Assembly: GCA_002455955.1 (NCBI GenBank) | Contig: DKLZ01000058.1 | Location: 1 to 9,399 of the forward strand | From: Dehalococcoidia bacterium UBA6627 | Lineage (GTDB): Bacteria > Chloroflexota > Dehalococcoidia > UBA2979 | DNA: 9,399 nucleotides | Direction: 5' to 3' | Shown here: positions 1-6,010 of the stretch, piece by piece | Numbering within the stretch: position 1 is the first letter of the stretch | Layout: each line of letters begins with the position of its first letter | Made by a program: the position numbers and the translations under genes | The notes under the pieces: generated by a model | The model's database searches: none | Seen by the model: only the letters and a program-made list of their open reading frames with translations | What the model was told of the DNA's origin: nothing

Positions 1-8
1 CCAAAGTG

Positions 9-2066
9 CTACCTGCCACGATGCACCAATGCAGCATTCCGGACACCCGCTATTTCGCGAATTTTCTCCAGATCATTGAAATTAGGTTCACCACTCCCTT
101 TGAGGATTGCTGCTCGGTAGGAAACACCGTGCGCATACTGCGTTCGTTCTGAATACGAGCGATCGACGGTCGGCCCATAGGAAGCCGCAAAAGTTCCGAC
201 TGAAACAGCCATGATCACAAGCAGCATTAGTCTCGCATAAGCTGCCGGTTCTCTACTCGCTCTCAATAGTCCCAGTGGTATGGAAGTCAATTCGAACACC
301 GACAGCAAACGAACTACGGCACGAAGTAAAAGTGGATAGAACCGCAAAAACATCCCCGCAACAGCAAGTGTAAAAACCAGTGGTGCGAACAGCAAAAGTG
401 GATCGGTTGACCAACCTCCGACAGCGTTAGCATTAAACACTGCTCCGCGTTGATTCAGCTGCCACAACAACAGCAAAGCAATAAGCACCATCACGAAGTC
501 GAGATAATAGCGTTGGAAAACATTACGACGATTTGGACGCGCTTGAGATCGCTGCATATCTACCATGGCCCTACGAGCGGCAGCTAGAGATGGAAGAAGC
601 ATCACGAGCAGTGCGATGATGCCTCCAACAGTGGCAATCAAGAATGCCTCTGGCGACAGTGACGCAGGGAGTGCTGCGCCATCTGTAATCGGAGCAAATC
701 CACTAGTGAAACCTAGTAGTCGAACAACGAACTGTGCAATGAACGGCCCTAATATCACCGATGGAACTGTGACCATGAGGCCTTCAACAAGAGCCAGACC
801 AACGACTTGAAGGGTGCTTGCTCCACGACCGACGTAGACAGCCACTTCTTCAGATTGACGCTCACGCAAGACGGCCATCACAAGTATGACGTAGAACAAA
901 ACCACACCAACGACCTGGAGCAAAATCAACAACATAGGAATCTGCGAAAAAGTCTGAATATTGCGAAATTCTTCAAGCTGTGCCTTAAGCCCTAATTGAC
1001 GACTTACAGCGAGATCGAGCCTTTCACCGATATCGAAGTTCCAAGCGCCGAGTTCATCAAGCGTTCGAGTAACTTCTGGAAAAGAAACCGCTGAGAGATT
1101 CGGGATAATCCCAATCCGATATCTCGTCCGAATCTCAGGTGCTTGAGCACCAAATACGTCAAAGAATTGCGAGCTAGTAGTGAGGAGCGGAAAGCTGCCT
1201 TCACCAGTCAAAGCACGTGCCGCCAAAACACCGTCATCACCACTTAGGGTGGACGATGGAATGCGAGGCATCAGTGGTTTTGCTGCTGGCGACCAATCTC
1301 CGGATTGATCACTCAGTTGAAGAAACATCCAACGAGGGTCATAAAGATCATTCGGCGCAATAAATCCAACAATCGTTGCCTTGATCGTTGTAGAGGCAAT
1401 GATTGTTGCCTCGCACGGAATTTCATCACGAGCAACGTTTGGATCATCGGAAATTTCTATTACTGGGCAATCGTCGAATACGGGAGACTGCAGTGACACA
1501 ACATCGCCGATTGCCGCATGTTTTTGGAATCCATCGGGCAAAACAACTTCAAATACATCTCCCGCAACAGTAGCAGTGAGTGGCAATCGACCATCAACAA
1601 CTTCGACGTGCTCTTCAAAATTTGACGACCACAGAATGAAACTCCCCCAGGGTTGTCGTACAAGTTCTCCGGGCGCTGGTTCGATTGGAGTTGGTGGTGC
1701 CGCTGCCTTATAACCAACAAAATTCATATCGAAGCGTGCACTCCGCGCTTCGATATGAATTTCATCTGCAAGGTAACCCAAGCGGGTTTCAGTAATAGCA
1801 ACGAGGGCATCACGTTTTGCTAGGTCGACAGGATCGCCCAGCACTAGATCGAAGGCTGTTGCTGAAATGATTCGGTCTCTAGGTTCGTTAATACCTCGCT
1901 CGAGACCGAACTGGAGACCAAGATTAGACATTGAGCTCGTATAAATCGGAACCGTAGCAAGTAGTGTGGTAGCGGTAAGTACACCCGTCCCAGCAACGAG
2001 CATCAACAGCCAACCGGCGCGTAACCGTTGTAACGCAAAGCGCCAACCAACAAAGAGTTCAGACAC
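9..2066 (-). CDS. FtsX-family ABC transporter permease, apparently cut short at its C-terminus
   Basis: Inner-membrane permease of the FtsX/MacB type, which would work with a separate ATP-binding subunit not seen here. The 685-aa product has an N-terminal membrane segment (about residues 18-39), a large extracytoplasmic domain (about 42-370), and three hydrophobic segments forming the first FtsX domain (about 376-400, 420-450, 474-498). The charged RERQSEEVAVYVGRGAS loop (401-417) is typical of that domain. Further membrane segments follow at about 522-540, 556-580 and 610-632. A second extracytoplasmic domain begins near 633 but the frame stops at 685, so the second FtsX domain is missing. 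The start is GTG; no other start lies upstream before an in-frame stop, and no Shine-Dalgarno precedes it. The substrate cannot be told; related proteins export lipids, peptides or drugs. Family is confident; the true 3' end is not. Confidence 0.85.
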   Translation of the reverse strand: MSELFVGWRFALQRLRAGWLLMLVAGTGVLTATTLLATVPIYTSSMSNLGLQFGLERGINEPRDRIISATAFDLVLGDPVDLAKRDALVAITETRLGYLADEIHIEARSARFDMNFVGYKAAAPPTPIEPAPGELVRQPWGSFILWSSNFEEHVEVVDGRLPLTATVAGDVFEVVLPDGFQKHAAIGDVVSLQSPVFDDCPVIEISDDPNVARDEIPCEATIIASTTIKATIVGFIAPNDLYDPRWMFLQLSDQSGDWSPAAKPLMPRIPSSTLSGDDGVLAARALTGEGSFPLLTTSSQFFDVFGAQAPEIRTRYRIGIIPNLSAVSFPEVTRTLDELGAWNFDIGERLDLAVSRQLGLKAQLEEFRNIQTFSQIPMLLILLQVVGVVLFYVILVMAVLRERQSEEVAVYVGRGASTLQVVGLALVEGLMVTVPSVILGPFIAQFVVRLLGFTSGFAPITDGAALPASLSPEAFLIATVGGIIALLVMLLPSLAAARRAMVDMQRSQARPNRRNVFQRYYLDFVMVLIALLLLWQLNQRGAVFNANAVGGWSTDPLLLFAPLVFTLAVAGMFLRFYPLLLRAVVRLLSVFELTSIPLGLLRASREPAAYARLMLLVIMAVSVGTFAASYGPTVDRSYSERTQYAHGVSYRAAILKGSGEPNFNDLEKIREIAGVRNAALVHRGR
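1095..1136. repeat. Inverted repeat in permease gene, 9-bp arms
   Basis: GAGATTCGG (1095-1103) and CCGAATCTC (1128-1136) are perfect reverse complements with a 24-nt spacer. A second small dyad, GGGATaATCCC (1102-1112), overlaps the left arm. On its own this repeat is near chance level; it is listed as part of the set of coding-region inverted repeats. Confidence 0.6.
1367..1408. repeat. Inverted repeat in permease gene, 15-bp arms with one mismatch
   Basis: CAACAATCGTTGCCT (1367-1381) and AGGCAATGATTGTTG (1394-1408) are reverse complements except for position 1375 against 1400. The spacer is 12 nt. It lies in the extracytoplasmic-domain coding region (about residues 220-234), where the peptide is also repetitive (ATIIA, ATIVG). 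Confidence 0.8.
1720..1762. repeat. Perfect 17-bp inverted repeat inside the permease gene
   Basis: AAATTCATATCGAAGCG (1720-1736) and CGCTTCGATATGAATTT (1746-1762) are perfect reverse complements around a 9-nt loop. The repeat lies wholly inside coding sequence for residues about 102-116 of the permease. It is not followed by a T-run, so it does not look like a terminator. A 17-bp match at this spacing is not expected by chance in 9.4 kb. Confidence 0.95.
1871..1910. repeat. Inverted repeat in permease gene, 9-bp arms with nested 4-bp pair
   Basis: TTCGGTCTC (1871-1879) and GAGACCGAA (1902-1910) pair perfectly across 22 nt. Inside the spacer AGGT (1881-1884) can pair with ACCT (1893-1896). 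It covers permease residues about 53-66. Confidence 0.6.
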
Positions 2067-2126
2067 ATTCGGCAGTGTAGCGAGGAGGAGACGGTACGTC
2101 TGTAACCGTTCTTTTCATCTACAGCA

Positions 2127-2142
2127 GAAGTAGGTCTACTTC
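2127..2142. promoter_or_regulatory. Operator-like 16-bp dyad in the divergent promoter region
   Basis: GAAGTAG-GT-CTACTTC is a perfect 7-bp dyad around two bases, 61 bases upstream of the permease start codon. Its size and place suit a dimeric repressor or activator site, but no regulator gene is nearby and no second copy is seen, so the role is a guess. Confidence 0.3.
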
Positions 2143-2423
2143 GATTGCTATAGAGAATCTCGCACTAACAATTCCTTCGACCGCAGTGGCAATACCAGAT
2201 AACAAAGGAACATCTATAGCGGACGCGCTTCACATCGCGGTACGGACAAAGGTACAAACCATCTAACTACTCGACCATGATCAAGAACAAACCACAAAGA
2301 TAAAGTCACTGTTAGGCAGAATGTTGGACAAGATTCCTACTTCACACTACCTGTCCCCCGTTCCGCGTTCGCGAGTCGACTGCTAACTTATGACATCATT
2401 TGAAACATTCGTTGATATCCGCT

Positions 2424-2428
2424 GGAGG
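2424..2428 (+). promoter_or_regulatory. Ribosome binding site that sets the start of the 71-aa gene
   Basis: GGAGG lies four bases before the ATG at 2433. It favours this start over the upstream in-frame ATG at 2400. It is one of the few clear Shine-Dalgarno sequences in the window. Confidence 0.7.
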
Positions 2429-2432
2429 TTGC

Positions 2433-2648
2433 ATGCCGGCACCGTGGAACGACTACGAAGAGATCGTAACGCACATTTATAAGTTTGCCCCTGAGGCAAC
2501 TCGTTCCGATTTCCTGGACATCTGCTACGCAAACGACATCGCAGACGATGTCGTCGACGGATTTGACGCACTTCGAGAAGGTGTCATGTTCAAATCTGCC
2601 GACGAGGTTAAAGCAGCTCTCCAAGAGGTCGGTCAGATCACTGACTGA
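2433..2648 (+). CDS. Small acidic conserved-type protein, resembling DUF2795
   Basis: A 71-aa protein rich in Asp and Glu, without signal peptide or membrane segment, so probably cytoplasmic. The pattern of a short helix, then SDFLDICYANDIADDVVD (residues 25-42), then FKSADEVKAAL (53-63) resembles small DUF2795-type proteins, in which a short acidic helix is followed by a loop of the 'a-sADEV-kAl' kind. I recognised this by eye only. The function is unknown. The start was chosen at 2433 because GGAGG precedes it. Its stop is one base from the next gene's ATG, so the two are probably co-transcribed and translationally coupled. Its middle carries a perfect 9-bp hairpin (2533-2554). Confidence 0.75.
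   Translation: MPAPWNDYEEIVTHIYKFAPEATRSDFLDICYANDIADDVVDGFDALREGVMFKSADEVKAALQEVGQITD
2533..2554. repeat. Hairpin with 9-bp perfect stem in the 71-aa gene
   Basis: ACGACATCG (2533-2541), loop CAGA, CGATGTCGT (2546-2554). It covers codons about 34-41 and could fold in the mRNA. Confidence 0.7.
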
Positions 2649-2649
2649 C

Positions 2650-3483
2650 ATGGACTCTGCCTCTGACGTATTGCGCACTCAAGCTCGTGAGTGGGGACGC
2701 AGTGCATTGCTTCAACCACCATGGGAGCCATTAACCGAACGACTCTCACTGCTATTAGTCACGCCTCCCAAAGGCATATCAGTCGAATTCACTCCACCAC
2801 AAGCAACACTGTGGATGCTAATTGACCGTGCATCCGTAGTGTCGTTGTCGGACCCTTCTCGACAACTATTAGCGACAGGTAGCGCCACAATTGAACATCA
2901 CGCAAAAACCACCTCATCGCCACGTATCGAATTAATTATTCGCACCTCGGAAACCGTTGAAAGCATCGCAGAAGGTACCACGCGACGCAGCATGGAACTG
3001 CGTTGGGATTTGCAACATGCAGAAGCACTTTCTGATCGGCTTCGACGCCTCGAACCACTCGCAGCAAAGGCACGAATGCTTCCCCCAGCCGGTCTTGAAA
3101 GAGCAGTGCGAGCACTTTGGCTTGACGCTTACTCGGCAAATCGATCTTTGTGGCCTCTACGCACAGCGCGGGAACAAGCAATGATCGCCGCAGGCGAACT
3201 CGGAGGTGCCATACTCCGCCTTGCTGGGCTTATGGATGAAGGCGCATATCCACCGACTGAATTTTTACGTTCAGAGATGATCAACACTCGTATCGGACTA
3301 CGCATAGCGACTTGGTTAAGGGATTTAGAAATTGGAATCGCGGGAGATGAAGCTGGCGCCCATCGCGCGCTCAATGCAGCAGAACAAGTGATCGATGAAG
3401 TGCGGACCATACTCCGGGAACGTTATGCAGACCGCGAATGGCTCCGTAATCCTGCCCAGTTTGCTTTCGGCCACCGACGCTAA
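2650..3483 (+). CDS. Unrecognised 277-aa protein with a helical C-terminal half
   Basis: I cannot name this protein. The start is the ATG at 2650, one base after the stop of the preceding gene; the frame is open further upstream but that stretch overlaps the 71-aa gene. The N-terminal 100 residues look strand-rich. Residues about 113-163 (RRSMELRWDLQHAEALSDRL and on) and 175-262 look mainly helical, including GELGGAILRLAGLMDEGAYPP (about 182-202). This layout, with an Arg-Trp-Asp-Leu 'RWDLQHA' segment, then a helical bundle with a Tyr-Pro-Pro turn, recalls the C-terminal helical domain of stand-alone nucleotidyltransferases. However, the catalytic Gly-Ser plus Asp-x-Asp signature is absent, so an active transferase is unlikely. 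No signal peptide or membrane segment is visible. It sits between a small acidic protein and an RNA-methyltransferase-like gene with 1- and 3-base gaps. Confidence 0.85.
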   Translation: MDSASDVLRTQAREWGRSALLQPPWEPLTERLSLLLVTPPKGISVEFTPPQATLWMLIDRASVVSLSDPSRQLLATGSATIEHHAKTTSSPRIELIIRTSETVESIAEGTTRRSMELRWDLQHAEALSDRLRRLEPLAAKARMLPPAGLERAVRALWLDAYSANRSLWPLRTAREQAMIAAGELGGAILRLAGLMDEGAYPPTEFLRSEMINTRIGLRIATWLRDLEIGIAGDEAGAHRALNAAEQVIDEVRTILRERYADREWLRNPAQFAFGHRR

Positions 3484-3486
3484 TAC

Positions 3487-4674
3487 GTGACTCCTGACGA
3501 AATCATTTGGTTACATTCTATCGACGGTATACATGCCGCACACCTCGCGACGACGGAAATTGAACAGGGTACCGACACACTGCGAATCATTGAGAAGTTG
3601 CGTCGGGAATATTCCGCTTCTGAAGCACGATCCGCACTCGACCTTGCGACCGGTCGTCAGGTCGCTAGTTTCAAGTTCACCGATGGAAAACGACTATTTT
3701 GTAACCGAAAGGCCGCGGAACAAGCATCACACGAACTACTCGCGCGTCACACTGCACATCGATTTGCCGGATTGGAATCCGTAGCTGATCTTGGATGCGG
3801 AATGGGAGGCGATTTGCTTGAACTTGCGCTCGAAACCAATGTCACTGCCATCGATCGAGACCCTGATCGGATCGCTATGGCCAGCGCAAACGCTCAGGTA
3901 CGTGCGCTAAAGCACCGGGTGACATTCTCAGTTAACGATATCGTAGCTCATGCTAGTCACAGCAATGAAGCAGCCGCGTGGTTCGATCCATCACGCCGTG
4001 ATACATCAGGACGTCGATTCGATCCCGATCAGTGGTCCCCTTCCCTCAAGACCGCGATCGAGATGGCACAACGATACGCTGGGGCAGGAATCAAACTAGC
4101 GCCTGGCATTGAGCGTCAGCACCTACCCGGGGAGAGCGAACTAGAATTCATCTCGCTGAGCGGTCGTTTGGTAGCCGCTGTCCTATGGATCGGATTTTTA
4201 GCTGTAAGCCCACGACAAGCAACAGTCATCCGAAGCGATGGGCGCAAAGCGACTCTGGCAGGGAAAGGTAATGAGGAGCACACAGATATTGGTCCAGTCA
4301 GTCGCTACTTGTACGACCCAGACCCCGCGATCGGCCGTGCACAACTCGTGCATCAATTAGCTAAAGAAAATGGTGCTTGGCAAATAGATGCACGAGTTGC
4401 TTACCTATCAGCGGATCGATCATTGACAACACCGTTCGCACGTCGATTCGCGATAATCGCGTGTTTACCATTCAGCGAACGGAAACTGCAAGAATGCCTG
4501 TTAGAGAACGATGGAGGACGCGTTGAAATAATGCGGCGTGGCTCACCGATCGACACTAATGCATTGAAACAAAGGCTTGATAGCCATTTGAACGGGACAC
4601 AAGTTCTTACAATCGCGTTAACGCATATTGGAACGGAGCAAATCGCTATCGTTTGCAAACGGGAATTCGATTAG
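3487..4674 (+). CDS. Class I SAM-dependent methyltransferase with THUMP-like C-terminal domain
   Basis: A 395-aa cytoplasmic protein. The N-terminal helical region (1-90) is followed by a Rossmann methyltransferase fold: SAM-binding motif I DLGCGMGGD (101-109), an acidic strand end AIDRDPDR (121-128), and the motif WFDPSRRDTSGRRFDP (165-180) in the position of the catalytic loop. The segment YLYDPDPAIGRAQLV (274-288) and the last 75 residues, with RGSPID (351-356), match the THUMP-like family. Members are thought to methylate RNA, but the target is not established. The start is GTG, three bases after the preceding stop, with no Shine-Dalgarno, so translation is probably coupled. No ATG in this frame lies near the N-terminus. 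The stop overlaps the hflX stop by four bases. Family call is strong; substrate unknown. Confidence 0.9.
   Translation: MTPDEIIWLHSIDGIHAAHLATTEIEQGTDTLRIIEKLRREYSASEARSALDLATGRQVASFKFTDGKRLFCNRKAAEQASHELLARHTAHRFAGLESVADLGCGMGGDLLELALETNVTAIDRDPDRIAMASANAQVRALKHRVTFSVNDIVAHASHSNEAAAWFDPSRRDTSGRRFDPDQWSPSLKTAIEMAQRYAGAGIKLAPGIERQHLPGESELEFISLSGRLVAAVLWIGFLAVSPRQATVIRSDGRKATLAGKGNEEHTDIGPVSRYLYDPDPAIGRAQLVHQLAKENGAWQIDARVAYLSADRSLTTPFARRFAIIACLPFSERKLQECLLENDGGRVEIMRRGSPIDTNALKQRLDSHLNGTQVLTIALTHIGTEQIAIVCKREFD
4342..4399. repeat. Perfect 13-bp inverted repeat in the methyltransferase gene
   Basis: CAACTCGTGCATC (4342-4354) and GATGCACGAGTTG (4387-4399) are perfect reverse complements with a 32-nt spacer. 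They encode residues about 286-305. This length and spacing are unlikely by chance in a window of this size. Confidence 0.9.
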
Positions 4675-5768
4675 GGCATTTCCGATGCCAAAGTCAATGA
4701 AGACCCAAAAAATTCATAGAGTAATCGTTTCCGTAATGCACCTATACCCCAACGCTCCGTTGCAGACACGTAACATAATTCTCCTGATAAACCGTGCAGC
4801 TCAGGGAATGAAAGGGTGCTTAACTCTGATTCACTGAGAATCGGCTGACCGCCATCGCCTAAGCCTTCATCGATTTTGTTGAATACTGTCATCATAGGAA
4901 CATCTGTGAGTCCAAGGTCTGACACCGTGTCCAGAACCGTTGCATGCTGAGCAACCATAGCTGTCGAAGTTGCATCAACAACGTGCAACAGCAAATCAGC
5001 TACCTCGAGTTCCTCGAGTGTAGCCCGGAAAGCCGACACTAGTTGCGTAGGAAGTTTCTGCATAAACCCCACAGTGTCGGTAATCAGAAATGACTCTGTG
5101 GAACCCGAACCGACTCGCCGTGTCACTGGATCTAGAGTTGCAAAAGGTGCATCTGCGATAAAAATGTCAGCTCCTGCTAAGGCGCGCAGGAGTGTCGATT
5201 TACCCGCGTTGGTATAACCAATGATTGCTACGGTAGGGATTCCAAAACGCTCGCGTCGAGTGCGTTGAAGGGCTCGCTGCTTACGTATCGATTTGATCTG
5301 TGTCTTCAAGCGCGAGATTCGGTTACCTATCAAACGTCTATCAGTCTCAAGCTGTGTCTCCCCAGGCCCTCGTGTTCCTATTGCACCTTCTGTCCGTTCC
5401 AAATGCTGCCATTGACCGCGCAATCGTGGTAGTAAATATTCATGCTGCGCTAACTCAACCTGAAGTGATGCTTCACGAGTCCGTGCACGGCTAGCAAAGA
5501 TATCCAGAATAAGTGCCGAACGATCAAGAACTTTCACGCCAAACGCCTCTTCTAAGTTCAATTGCTGAGATGGACTCAAGGCATCATCGAAAATAACGGT
5601 CGTGAAATTGGTCCTCGATTGTTGATTAACAATCTCTGTGATTTTCCCGGAGCCAATGTACGTAGCTGGATCCGGACGACGACGGCGCTGCACAGTCGTA
5701 CCAACAACGACACCATTGGCAGTGCGCACAAGACGACTTAACTCACGGAGCGATTCATCGACCGACAT
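4671..5768 (-). CDS. hflX: GTPase HflX, ribosome-associated (coordinates give the first ATG; real start is upstream)
   Basis: HflX binds the 50S subunit and splits stalled or hibernating ribosomes using GTP. From the ATG at 5768 the product is 365 aa. The N-terminal HflX domain includes YIGSGK (37-42), FDDALSPSQQLNLEE (60-74) and the helical linker with GTRGPGETQLETDRR (131-145). The G domain has G1 GYTNAGKS (184-191), G2 FATLDP (209-214), G3 DTVGF (231-235), G4 NKID (297-300) and G5 SAT (335-337), all intact. The 365 aa are short for the family, and the missing part, including the first conserved strand, is encoded in frame in 5769-5924 (separate entry). It lies downstream of dapL on the same strand and converges on the methyltransferase gene with shared stop bases. 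Function is certain; the start is not. Confidence 0.95.
   Translation of the reverse strand: MSVDESLRELSRLVRTANGVVVGTTVQRRRRPDPATYIGSGKITEIVNQQSRTNFTTVIFDDALSPSQQLNLEEAFGVKVLDRSALILDIFASRARTREASLQVELAQHEYLLPRLRGQWQHLERTEGAIGTRGPGETQLETDRRLIGNRISRLKTQIKSIRKQRALQRTRRERFGIPTVAIIGYTNAGKSTLLRALAGADIFIADAPFATLDPVTRRVGSGSTESFLITDTVGFMQKLPTQLVSAFRATLEELEVADLLLHVVDATSTAMVAQHATVLDTVSDLGLTDVPMMTVFNKIDEGLGDGGQPILSESELSTLSFPELHGLSGELCYVSATERWGIGALRKRLLYEFFGSSLTLASEMP
5000..5023. repeat. Near-perfect hairpin in hflX (CTCGAG pair)
   Basis: CTAC-CTCGAG (5000-5009) and CTCGAG-t-GTAG (5013-5023) form a 10-bp stem with one bulged base around a 3-nt loop; the flanking G and C extend it by one pair. It codes for the E-E-L-E region of the G domain. 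Confidence 0.5.
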
Positions 5769-5924
5769 TGCCTCGCGATCGTGCGTATCAACAGCTACAA
5801 GGAAGGCACGCTCCTGGATGGGCGCTGTGCTATGAAGTAGCTTCCGTTGGTCACTTGAATGGGTGCCATGAAGACGTTGTTTCGCTGTCGATTGAGCTTT
5901 ACGTACTCGCTTACGAGGTATTTT
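5769..5924 (-). other. hflX: In-frame N-terminal extension of HflX without a standard start codon
   Basis: Reading upstream of the ATG at 5768 in the HflX frame gives, just before it, APIQERAFLVAVDTHDREA, which is the usual first strand of HflX proteins ('ERAFLVGV'). Before that come a KLLHST segment and a basic stretch IPRKRVRKAQ. The frame is open to a TAG at 5925-5927. No ATG, GTG, TTG or CTG occurs in it. Candidate irregular starts are ATA (5919-5921) and ATC (5817-5819). Alternatively the ATG at 5933-5935 is the true start and one base is missing from the four-base A run (5921-5924), which would give MGGRKIPRKRV and join the frame perfectly. Confidence 0.8.
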
Positions 5925-5934
5925 CTACCCCCCA

Positions 5935-5960
5935 TATATAAGACATCGAAGCGCTATCAA
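5935..5960 (-). promoter_or_regulatory. Weak promoter-like sequence before hflX
   Basis: On the minus strand TTGATA (5960-5955) is followed by TATATA (5940-5935), but the spacer is only 14 bases; TATATG (5938-5933) gives 16. If used, transcription would begin near the TAG at 5927, leaving almost no leader and making the ATG at 5935 unusable. Confidence 0.25.
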
Positions 5961-5966
5961 TTTCGT

Positions 5967-6010
5967 GCAATAGAATTGCCATGAGACCGTCCCTGTTACA
6001 AGACAGTCTC
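5967..6010 (-). terminator. Two consecutive hairpins at the 3' end of dapL, possible weak terminator
   Basis: GAGACTGTC and GACGGTCTC (minus strand, 6010-6002 and 5991-5983) form a 9-bp stem with one G-U pair, with the dapL stop codon in its 10-nt loop. A second hairpin GCAAT-TCT-ATTGC (5979-5967) follows directly. Neither is followed by a T-run, so intrinsic termination is doubtful; they may protect the mRNA end or separate dapL from hflX. Confidence 0.3.

Larger units (their letters stand above)
2067..2432. other. Divergent intergenic region between the permease and the three-gene plus-strand unit
   Basis: This 366-base region lies between two genes that start away from it, so it should hold both promoters. 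I see no convincing -35/-10 pair on either strand and no RNA gene. It contains a 16-bp dyad at 2127-2142, a CGCGTTCGCG dyad (2364-2373) beside the palindrome AGTCGACT (2374-2381), and a weak inverted pair GCTATAGA/TCTATAGC (2147-2154, 2213-2220). The purine-rich GAGGAGGAG (2082-2090) looks like a plus-strand ribosome binding site but no start codon follows it. Confidence 0.6.

Noticed and set aside
328..403. Ten-base direct repeat AAAAGTGGAT in the permease gene
   Set aside because: Both copies encode similar leucine-rich membrane segments, and the length is near chance level.
2082..2090. GAGGAGGAG as a plus-strand ribosome binding site
   Set aside because: No ATG, GTG or TTG follows at a suitable distance before a stop codon, so no gene is supported.
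2324..2352. TTGGAC as a -35 box for the plus-strand unit
   Set aside because: At the right spacing the -10 position reads CTACCT, which is too far from TATAAT to support a promoter call.
2485..2649. Upstream extension of the 277-aa gene
   Set aside because: It overlaps the 71-aa gene, which has a clear ribosome binding site and the more protein-like sequence; the ATG at 2650 fits the gene spacing.
4650..4661. 12-bp palindrome CGTTTGCAAACG, and a similar one GACCGCGCGGTC at 6260-6271
   Set aside because: About two perfect 12-bp palindromes are expected by chance in a window of this length, and both are in coding sequence.
5795..5935. 46-codon ORF from the ATG at 5935 as a separate gene
   Set aside because: The frame overlaps the conserved HflX N-terminal coding region and its product looks like an out-of-frame reading; it matters only as evidence for a possible frameshift.
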